From Roseburia inulinivorans DSM 16841 (GTDB lineage Bacteria > Bacillota > Clostridia > Lachnospirales > Lachnospiraceae): 43,916 nucleotides of DNA. The stretch spans positions 1-43,916 of the forward strand of contig NZ_ACFY01000139.1 in assembly GCF_000174195.1 (NCBI RefSeq), in the 5' to 3' direction. The position numbers and the translations under genes were made by a program. Within the stretch, counting starts at the first letter, position 1; each line of letters starts with the position of its first letter. Positions 38,109 through 43,916 of this stretch are shown in pieces. A model generated the notes under the pieces. The model was not told where the DNA came from, searched no databases, and saw only the letters and a program-made list of their open reading frames with translations.

Positions 38109-38354
38109 TTAGCCGATTACGCCATCCTCTGCTGAAAAATGTTCCAGAGAATTTTCTTTTACCTGAATGCAGATATAAGTAATTCCGGAAATATCGGATG
38201 CAAAAAACTGACGCTTTGCAGCAGGTGCGATTTTTAGCCAGTCTCCAGTTGAAAGGCTGATTTCTTCTCCATCAATTATGGCTTTGCCGTTGCCTGAAAG
38301 AAAAGTCAGTTGGAAAAGAAATGGGAAGCTTGTTTCGGGAGTTTGTCACATAGG
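38109..38354 (-). pseudogene. Cupin-domain protein fragment (C-terminal part)
   Basis: The minus strand reads FLFQLTFLSGNGKAIIDGEE, SLSTGDWLKIAPAAKRQFF, ITYICIQVKENSLEHFSAED and stops at 38109. This is the second half of a small cupin: the G-x-G-x-x-I-x-G-E turn and the following P-x-x-x-H/K-x-F strand. Upstream of 38354 an in-frame TGA and the AbiE promoter region replace the N-terminus with its metal ligands, so it is truncated, most likely by insertion of the AbiE module. Confidence 0.6.
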
Positions 38355-38370
38355 TGTTATTTATATTTAC

Positions 38371-38406
38371 TTTCATGCTAATATATATTATCATATTAGC
38401 ATGAAA
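38371..38406. promoter_or_regulatory. Perfect inverted-repeat operator of the AbiE operon
   Basis: TTTCATGCTAATAT (38371-38384) and ATATTAGCATGAAA (38393-38406) are exact complements around an 8-bp spacer with a -10-like TATATT (38384-38389). It ends 11 bp before abiEi. AbiEi antitoxins are known to repress their operon by binding inverted repeats at the promoter. Confidence 0.75.
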
Positions 38407-38417
38407 GGAGATTCCAT

Positions 38418-39011
38418 ATGACTCAATTTGAAAAATTAGATCTGTTATTGCGTGAATGTGGAGGGACAATTCAGACATTTCAAGTCCTAAATAATGGAAT
38501 TAGTAAGTCTGCATTTTATGCCTATGTGAAGGAACGAGGATTAGAGCAAGCTTCTCATGGTGTGTATGTATCACCTGATACGTGGACAGATGCGATGTAC
38601 CTTTTGCATTTACGTTGTGGTCAAGCTGTATTTTCTCATGAAACTGCATTATTTTTTCATGATTTAACGGACAGAGAGCCTTTGAAATACACCATAACAG
38701 TAAGAACTGGATATAATCCAAGCCGTTTGCAGGAAGACGGTTTTCAAGTGTATACAGTAAAAAAGGATTTACATGAAATAGGAATCACAACTATGCTGAC
38801 ATCATTTGGACATTCAGTTCCGGTTTATGATATGGAGAGAACGATTTGCGATCTGCTTCGCAGCAGGAAAAATATTGAAATGCAGGTATTCCAAGATGCA
38901 TTAAAGCAATATGCGAAGCGTAAGGATAAAAACTTACGGGTGCTTATGAAATACGCAGCTATGTTTCATGTTGAAAAGATACTAAGACCATATTTGGAGG
39001 TGTTACTTTAG
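38418..39011 (+). CDS. AbiEi-family antitoxin (type IV toxin-antitoxin)
   Basis: A 197-residue antitoxin/repressor. The N-terminal winged helix is FEKLDLLLRECGGTIQTFQV, ISKSAFYAYVKERGLEQASH and GVYVSPDTW. The central fold contains AVFSHETALFFHDLTDREPL and the C-terminal part VYDMERTICDLLRSR. These are the usual AbiEi strings and the length is normal. AbiEi binds an inverted-repeat operator, here at 38371-38406. It is immediately followed by the toxin gene. The antitoxin appears intact although its toxin is truncated. Confidence 0.9.
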   Translation: MTQFEKLDLLLRECGGTIQTFQVLNNGISKSAFYAYVKERGLEQASHGVYVSPDTWTDAMYLLHLRCGQAVFSHETALFFHDLTDREPLKYTITVRTGYNPSRLQEDGFQVYTVKKDLHEIGITTMLTSFGHSVPVYDMERTICDLLRSRKNIEMQVFQDALKQYAKRKDKNLRVLMKYAAMFHVEKILRPYLEVLL

Positions 39012-39542
39012 ATGATAACAACGGCAAGACAATTAAAGGATTTGATTCGTAATCTGTCAAAGAAAAAATCTGCAGATGCACAGATTTTGATGCGGAATTA
39101 TATGATGGAACGTTTTTTAGAACGAATTTCTTTATCAGAGTATAAAAATCAGTTTATATTAAAAGGTGGGATGCTGGTGGCGGCAATGGTTGGTCTGGAT
39201 GCCAGAGCTACTATGGATCTGGATGCTACCATAAAAGGCACTAATGTCAGTGTGGAGGATGTAGAGATGATTATATCCCAAATTATATCAATCCCCCTGG
39301 ACGATGGTGTCTCGTTTCGGATCAAACGGATATCAGAAATCATGGAAGAAGCAGATTATCCGGGTGTTCGTGTAAGCATGGAAACAAAATTTGATGGAGT
39401 AATTACCCCATTAAAGATTGATATTTCTACAGGAGATATCATTACACCAAGAGAAATCAAGTACAACTTTAATCTTATGCTTGAAAATCGCACAATCGAG
39501 GTATGGGCATACAATTATGAAATCAATTCGCACATTATATGA
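39012..39542 (+). pseudogene. AbiEii nucleotidyltransferase toxin, 3'-truncated
   Basis: 176 codons against the usual 280-300. The N-terminus is normal: DLIRNLSKKKSADAQILMRN and QFILKGGMLVAAMVGLDARA, then TMDLDATIKG with the catalytic D-x-D of the NTP-transferase fold. After IEVWAYN the family sequence, which should continue with a conserved ETVLAEKLET-like helix and a Lys-containing active-site part, is replaced by YEINSHII and a stop. The junction lies near 39515. The toxin is therefore probably inactive. The short product overlaps the antitoxin gene's end directly. Confidence 0.85.
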
Positions 39543-39742
39543 AATTATATCAGAGAATATACACGGCGTATAAAAAAGATGGTTTACGAAAAATAGCAAA
39601 AGGCTGTTTTGATATCATCTTTCTTGACTGCAACTTGCCTGATGGAACAGGATTTTCATTTTGTGTTATAATATGTTATCAGATTTTTTTGCCCTTGTAT
39701 TTTCCCTTATCAGAGTTTGTAAACACTGGTGGGACGATATAA
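39539..39742 (+). pseudogene. Fusion scrap containing a response-regulator receiver fragment
   Basis: After the truncated toxin the sequence reads CFDIIFLDCNLPDGTGFSFC (about 39608-39667), the strand around the phosphoacceptor Asp of OmpR-type receivers such as VanR relatives. Neither side continues as a receiver: upstream residues MKLYQRIYTAYKKDGLRKIA are unrelated and the frame runs into repeats. It is debris of a deletion that joined the AbiE operon to a lost two-component gene. Confidence 0.6.
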
Positions 39743-39807
39743 CACAAGGGAATATATAAGGGAAAGCTCATTTGTCACAAACGTAGTGTTTTCAATAGTT
39801 TGTGACA
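39661..39807. repeat. Overlapping inverted repeats upstream of traX-like gene
   Basis: TTGTGTTATA (39661-39670) pairs with TATAACACAA (39738-39747); CCCTTGT (39692-39698) with ACAAGGG (39744-39750); TTTCCCTTA (39701-39709) with TAAGGGAAA (39757-39765); and TGTCACAAAC (39773-39782) with GTTTGTGACA (39798-39807). Some pairings are mutually exclusive. Confidence 0.55.
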
Positions 39808-39841
39808 GGTGAAATCTCAATCGAAATTTGAGGTGGTAAAA

Positions 39842-40594
39842 ATGGAAACAAAAATGGCGTATGGTAACTCAAAATTAAACAGAGATGTTATTAAATATAT
39901 AGCCATGTTGACTATGTTGTTGAATCATATTTCACAAGTCTTTATGAAATCAGGATATTTTCTGTCGGAGCTATTTCTGGACATAGGGTACTTTACAGCA
40001 ATTACAATGTGTTACTTTCTTGTAGAGGGCTTTCAATATACTCATTCAAAAAAGAATTATGCTATTAGACTGCTAATATTTGCCTTGATTTCTGAAATCC
40101 CATATTGTATGGCGTTTACAACAAATGGAGTGTTAGAATTTCAAGGTTTGAATATGTTATTTACATTGCTGATATGTTTTATGATTCTGATTGTGAATGA
40201 TAAAGTATCAAATAAATTTTTAAAAGATATATGTATCTTGGGATTGATAGTACTTTCTTTATTCTGCGACTGGGCATTATTGGCACCAATATTTACACTG
40301 TTGTTTATATGGAGTAGAGGATTAAGAAATAAGATGAAATATACATTCATTATTTCAATGTTGTTATTTGGACTTTTTAATTTTGCAGGTGGTATTGGAA
40401 GATTTTCGCTTGGTACAAATATCGCTTATGCATTAGGAAGTATGTCAGGAATTGCTCTTGCGGGAATTGTAATTTTATATTTCTATAATGGCAAGCGAAT
40501 GGAAAAGGGGAAAGTATTCTCCAAGTGGTTTTTCTATTTATTTTATCCTGTGCATCTTCTAATATTAGGTTTGATTAGAATTTATTGTTTATAA
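39842..40594 (+). CDS. TraX family membrane protein
   Basis: A 250-residue polytopic protein. The start at 39842 (METKMAYGNSKLNRDVIKYI) has GAGGTGG upstream; an earlier GTG at 39809 lies in the repeat region. The family strings are IAMLTMLLNHISQVF, FTAITMCYFLVEGFQYTHSK and RLLIFALISEIPYCMAF with about seven to eight helices. TraX of F plasmid acetylates pilin; the chromosomal homologues in clostridia are of unknown role and usually not linked to conjugation. No transfer genes are nearby. Confidence 0.88.
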   Translation: METKMAYGNSKLNRDVIKYIAMLTMLLNHISQVFMKSGYFLSELFLDIGYFTAITMCYFLVEGFQYTHSKKNYAIRLLIFALISEIPYCMAFTTNGVLEFQGLNMLFTLLICFMILIVNDKVSNKFLKDICILGLIVLSLFCDWALLAPIFTLLFIWSRGLRNKMKYTFIISMLLFGLFNFAGGIGRFSLGTNIAYALGSMSGIALAGIVILYFYNGKRMEKGKVFSKWFFYLFYPVHLLILGLIRIYCL

Positions 40595-40624
40595 ATTAAC
40601 TTCCAAATTGACGGAGTGATGGAT

Positions 40625-41068
40625 ATGAAAATCAGAGAAGTGAATGAGGATAAAAAGCAGTTTATATCATTATTGTTATTAGCTGATGAGCAGGAAAATA
40701 TGGTTGATCGCTATCTTGAAAAAGGAACTATGTATGTGCTTGAAGATGGTGATGTAAAAGCTGAATGTGTTGTCACCGATGAAGGTAACGAAATACTTGA
40801 AATCAAGAATATTGCAGTCGATCCTCAGAATCAGGGAAAGGGCTATGGAAAAGCACTAATTGATTTTCTTGCCGGTAAATATGCAGATGAATATTCCGTT
40901 TTGCAGGTTGGAACAGGTGACAGTCCATTGACGATACCATTTTATGAAAAATGTGGATTTGTTCGGTCTAACAAGATTCCGAATTTCTTTACGGACAATT
41001 ATGACCACCCAATTTATGAGGGTGGTGTACAACTAATAGATATGGTATATTTGCAAAGATGTTTATAG
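40625..41068 (+). CDS. GNAT family N-acetyltransferase
   Basis: A 147-residue acetyltransferase, YitI/PaiA-like by eye. The start at 40625 (MKIREVNEDKKQFISLLLLA) is preferred because GGAG lies 8 nt before it. The acetyl-CoA motif is IKNIAVDPQNQGKGYGKALI and the C-terminal strand FYEKCGFVRSNKIPNFFTDN matches a common subgroup ending with a HPIYEGG motif. Substrate unknown. It follows the TraX gene by 30 bp, so co-transcription is likely. Confidence 0.87.
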   Translation: MKIREVNEDKKQFISLLLLADEQENMVDRYLEKGTMYVLEDGDVKAECVVTDEGNEILEIKNIAVDPQNQGKGYGKALIDFLAGKYADEYSVLQVGTGDSPLTIPFYEKCGFVRSNKIPNFFTDNYDHPIYEGGVQLIDMVYLQRCL

Positions 41069-41135
41069 AAGGTCTGTTCCGGTAGAAAGGAAAACAAATT
41101 GTACCTATAAATCGATGCTTGGAGAGGTGATTATT

Positions 41136-41511
41136 TTGGAACAGATTATTGAATATATAAAGCGAAACTAAAATCCTATTTCTGTCATCCTTTATGGTCC
41201 GTATGCTGACGGAACAAATAATCTGAACAGTGATTTTGTACAAATCTTTGATGGCAAGATTACTGTAGATAGCAATGAACGAGGAAAAGCACTTCAAGTG
41301 AAAGTGATTTCACATATACAGAACCGTCCCCAAAAATCAAAAGCAGAAATTGATGCAATATCCTTATTTTGGTCCGAAAAAGACATTGAAATGGATGGAG
41401 CAAAATCACCCTATTGCATTTGTTCATTATAAAACAGCACTTGAGGATTTCAGCGTGGATAGTTTGAAAAACTGGATTACATATATAAAAAATGCAAATG
41501 ATACATTCTGA
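41136..41511 (+). pseudogene. Aminoglycoside-nucleotidyltransferase-like remnant (MNT/KNTase fold)
   Basis: Reads EQIIEYIKRN, a TAA (41169-41171), then NPISVILYGPYADGTNNLNS with the nucleotidyltransferase G-S/P-x-A-x-G-x-x-x-x-S-D pattern, followed by VQIFDGKITVDSNERGKALQ and, after a frame change, YFGPKKTLKWMEQNHPIAF and YKTALEDFSVDSLKNWITYI to 41511. Parts between these blocks are missing. Clearly a decayed copy of a family common in Lachnospiraceae; it has a nonsense codon, internal deletion and frameshift. Confidence 0.7.
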
Positions 41512-41583
41512 CAGATTTAAGTTGGCTTATGATAACGTTCAGTTGCTGCTGAAATAAGGGATAGAGAATCGTGGAGGACTATT

Positions 41584-42405
41584 TTGAGAACATACGAGAA
41601 TAAAGATGAACTTAAGAACGAGATAAATAAAGTAAAAATAATTTTTTTTGATATTGATGGAACATTGCTAGAGATGGGAAAAACAGAGATAACACCGAAT
41701 ATGAGGAAGGCGTTATGTTCATTAAAACAAAATGGTATTAAAATATGTATCGCAACAGGGCGTCCGTTTGTTACCATACCAATGTTTGAAGGGATTGTAT
41801 TTGATGCGATTTTGGCATTCAATGGTTCTTTTTGCGTTGCAGGGGATCAAGTAGTGGCAAAATGTCCTATTCCGAAAGAAGATGTAAAAAAAATTATTGA
41901 AAATGCAAAAAGAATGGAAAGACCTGTTTCTATTGCAACTGCGGAAGAAATTGTTGCAAATGGAAGTGATAAAGATTTAGAAGATTATTTTGCGATTGCG
42001 CACCATAGGGTGAATGTATCCGAAAAATTTGAAGAATATGTGGAAAAAGATGTTTTTCAAATTATGTTGGGATGTGACTTAGAAGAACGCAAGTATATAT
42101 TAGAGGGAACGAAAAATGCCAAAGTAGCAGCGTGGTGGAGTAGAGCCATAGATATTATTCCAAAAGATGGTGGAAAAGGAACTGCGATTGAACAGGTTCT
42201 TGCACATTATAAATTCTCAAAGGAAGAAGCCATAGCGTTTGGAGATGGAGAAAATGATATTGATATGTTACTATCCGTTGGAAAAGGGATTGCAATGGGA
42301 AATGCAGCTGAAAAAGTGAAAGAAATTGCGGCTGATATTTGTGAAAGCGTGACAGATGATGGGATTTATTATTATCTGAAAAGCCAGAAGCTGATAAATG
42401 AGTAA
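41584..42405 (+). CDS. Cof-type HAD-superfamily phosphatase
   Basis: A 273-residue hydrolase starting with TTG after GGAGGACTATT. HAD motifs are present in order: motif I FFDIDGTLLEM (Asp23 and Asp25), motif II with ATGRPFVTIPMFEG, a C2 cap domain in the middle, motif III Lys in DIIPKDGGKGTAIEQVLAHY, and motif IV FGDGENDIDMLLSVGKGIAM. Such enzymes dephosphorylate sugar phosphates or flavin precursors. Substrate unknown. It appears complete, though debris lies on both sides. Confidence 0.9.
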   Translation: MRTYENKDELKNEINKVKIIFFDIDGTLLEMGKTEITPNMRKALCSLKQNGIKICIATGRPFVTIPMFEGIVFDAILAFNGSFCVAGDQVVAKCPIPKEDVKKIIENAKRMERPVSIATAEEIVANGSDKDLEDYFAIAHHRVNVSEKFEEYVEKDVFQIMLGCDLEERKYILEGTKNAKVAAWWSRAIDIIPKDGGKGTAIEQVLAHYKFSKEEAIAFGDGENDIDMLLSVGKGIAMGNAAEKVKEIAADICESVTDDGIYYYLKSQKLINE

Positions 42406-42548
42406 AAGATAGGTGGAAAATGATTCCAAATAAGAGAAAAGTACCTGTCAAAGAATCTTTGCGTAACGATATATGCAATGTAAGGTGTTGATTGCTTTAC
42501 TTTGAACATTATTTTTAGATAATAGTATTCGAAGGAGGACGTAGTATT

Positions 42549-42787
42549 ATGAACATAGGAAATCAAATATTAAACATCCGTAAAGAAAATCAATTGTAGA
42601 TTTTTTTACAGGTGCAGGAACAGGAATTGTTGCATCGTGTTTATTTTCCCCGGATTCATCGATAAGAACTACAGCTATTATTGTTGGAATTATAATGATA
42701 GGTATAGGCTGGTATAAAAAGTCAAAGAATGATAAAAAGATATTTCAATATATGAAAGAACAGAATAATTTTGAAAAAAAATATTGA
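42549..42787 (+). pseudogene. HTH-regulator remnant: N-terminal scrap joined to a membrane tail
   Basis: AAGGAGG is followed by MNIGNQILNIRKENQL and TAG; this is the first helix of an XRE regulator. A different frame from about 42592 reads IVDFFTGAGTGIVASCLFSP, then TTAIIVGIIMIGIGWYKKSK and stops at 42787, a C-terminal membrane segment. The remainder of the HTH is missing, so an internal deletion joined the two ends of what was probably one membrane-bound regulator, similar in plan to the intact one at 34797. Confidence 0.55.
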
Positions 42788-43148
42788 CCTTGTAGTTTGT
42801 ACAGGGTTTAGAATCCATGCTGTAAAACGAAAACATGGAGGAAAAAAACGTATAGACATGGCAGAAAAAATGGATGAGAATATTACGCATATGCTGGCCG
42901 GCTGTGACAGGAACTCTTTTATTGATATTTTTATGGGGAAATGTGTTGTTTTCAAAGACAGAGGGAAGAATTGCTTTACTTGCTATCATGATAGTGCTTT
43001 TGGCAATGTCTGTCCGTAATTACTTATTATATTGGAATTTAGATTAAGAATTACTTACGGAGTAATGTTCACAAAGATATATGCAGGATCAATACCAGTC
43101 TGAAAGGAAGCAACGGTTACCGGTAAAATAAAATATAGAAAATAGGGA
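42788..43148. other. Degraded, non-coding stretch before tRNA-Ser
   Basis: Short open pieces such as KRKHGGKKRIDMAEKMDENI and FSKTEGRIALLAIMIVLLAM occur in different frames without starts or ribosome-binding sites. They look like remains of one or two membrane-protein genes. Nothing recognisable is seen from about 43020 to 43148. Confidence 0.35.
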
Positions 43149-43177
43149 TTGACAAATAAATAGAAATTTAGTAATAT
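43149..43177 (+). promoter_or_regulatory. Promoter of tRNA-Ser
   Basis: Perfect TTGACA (43149-43154), a 17-bp spacer and TAATAT (43172-43177), about 55 bp before the tRNA. A small GCGTC/GACGT hairpin lies between. Confidence 0.75.
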
Positions 43178-43231
43178 GTTAAATGCGTCACAGACGTAAC
43201 GAACAACATCATATTGACAATTATGAACTTT

Positions 43232-43319
43232 GGAGAAATACTCAAGTGGCCGAAGAGGTGCCCCTGCTAAGGGTATAGGTCGGGTAACCGGCGCGAGGGT
43301 TCAAATCCCTCTTTCTCCG
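43232..43319 (+). tRNA. tRNA-Ser(GCU)
   Basis: An 88-nt type II tRNA: acceptor GGAGAAA/TTTCTCC with discriminator G, anticodon loop CTGCTAA (anticodon GCU), a long variable arm (TAGGTCGGGTAACCGGCGC), and T arm GAGGG-TTCAAAT-CCCTC. CCA is not encoded. It lies just upstream of the rrn promoters and may have its own promoter at 43149. Confidence 0.95.
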
Positions 43320-43365
43320 CTCTTATTTGCAATATATGTTGTTCGAATTTTTTTTGAAAAAGTTG

Positions 43366-43394
43366 TTGACAAACGACAGACGATTTGATAAAAT
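43366..43394 (+). promoter_or_regulatory. rrn promoter P1
   Basis: TTGACA (43366-43371), 17-bp spacer, TAAAAT (43389-43394), preceded by an A/T-rich upstream element. Confidence 0.85.
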
Positions 43395-43460
43395 ATCAAA
43401 GCTGTCAAAAACGACAACACATCAGCTCGGAAGAGTTGAAAAAGAAAAATAAAAAAGTTG

Positions 43461-43489
43461 TTGACAAACACTTCTGAACGTGATAATAT
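43461..43489 (+). promoter_or_regulatory. rrn promoter P2
   Basis: TTGACA (43461-43466), 17-bp spacer, TAATAT (43484-43489). P1 and P2 share the string AAAAAGTTGTTGACAAAC, showing a tandem duplication 95 bp apart. About 210 nt of leader follows before 16S, with short inverted repeats likely used for rRNA processing. Confidence 0.85.
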
Positions 43490-43699
43490 ATCAGAGTTGC
43501 TAAAAACAACAAAGAACATTGATAACTGAACAGTGAATAACCTTGAAAGATTCATAAGAGAATAATTCAAGTCATCGAAAGATGAACGAACAGCTTTTAA
43601 TAAAGCAAACCTTAAAAACAGTAAAACCTGAATCAAGATTCCGGTAGGAACTTGTTTCTGATTTAGAAAGCCAGATATTCTGGTTTGGATTTAACTTTT

Positions 43700-43916
<217 letters not shown>

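Noticed and set aside
39842..40594. TraX as evidence of a conjugative element
   Set aside because: No relaxase, coupling protein, type IV secretion or integrase gene is nearby; chromosomal TraX homologues are common in clostridia.

Overview
The window is a low-GC Bacillota chromosome segment built around the replication origin. The gene order is rpmH-[oriC]-dnaA-dnaN-yaaA-recF-gyrB-gyrA to the right and rnpA-yidD-yidC-jag-mnmE-mnmG-rsmG...parA-parB-DUF4446-DUF3881 to the left. The partial 16S rRNA at the right end, the rrn promoter style and family-specific neighbours (DUF3881, DUF4446, class I two-subunit fumarase, CmpB-type membrane protein) point to Lachnospiraceae. The 16S start resembles the Mediterraneibacter / [Ruminococcus] group, but this was judged by eye and the genus is not secure.

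Layout. 1-1345: a HigBA-like toxin-antitoxin operon with a palindromic operator, then decayed ParB and dUTPase fragments of an old mobile element beside tRNA-Arg(CCU). 1535-5343: tRNA-Arg, DUF3881, DUF4446, parB and parA (all minus strand), with two consensus parS sites, one inside a 38-bp perfect palindrome. 5347-7784: a lineage-specific insert holding a membrane-protein gene cut by an in-frame stop, a coiled-coil protein resembling a DegS-type kinase without its phosphoacceptor and ATPase parts, and a frameshifted alpha/beta hydrolase. 7978-14956: the rpmH-to-rsmG operon for RNA processing, membrane insertion and tRNA/rRNA modification (minus strand). 14957-17272: a bipartite oriC with DnaA-box clusters on both sides of dnaA. 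17273-24432: dnaN, yaaA, recF, gyrB, gyrA. 24813-27360: a CmpB-family membrane protein and the two fumarase subunits.

27520-43019 is accessory: a Fic protein, a DUF1266 membrane protein, a metallophosphoesterase, a C69 dipeptidase, an acylphosphatase, several GNAT acetyltransferases, small membrane proteins, an isochorismatase-fold hydrolase, an AbiE system whose toxin gene is truncated into a response-regulator scrap, an orphan TraX, a HAD phosphatase and several gene remnants. The window ends with tRNA-Ser(GCU), tandem rrn promoters and the start of 16S rRNA.

Two signals stand out. First, a 14-bp BlaI/MecI/CopY-like dyad (core TACA-NN-TGTA) recurs four times: twice before gyrA and once before each fumarase subunit gene, each just after a -10-like sequence. 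Second, at least six genes, including the core gene rsmG, are each broken by a single-base length change, mostly in short A or T runs. This means either systematic indel errors in the assembly or real homopolymer decay or phase variation, and it decides how many of the broken genes are real pseudogenes.
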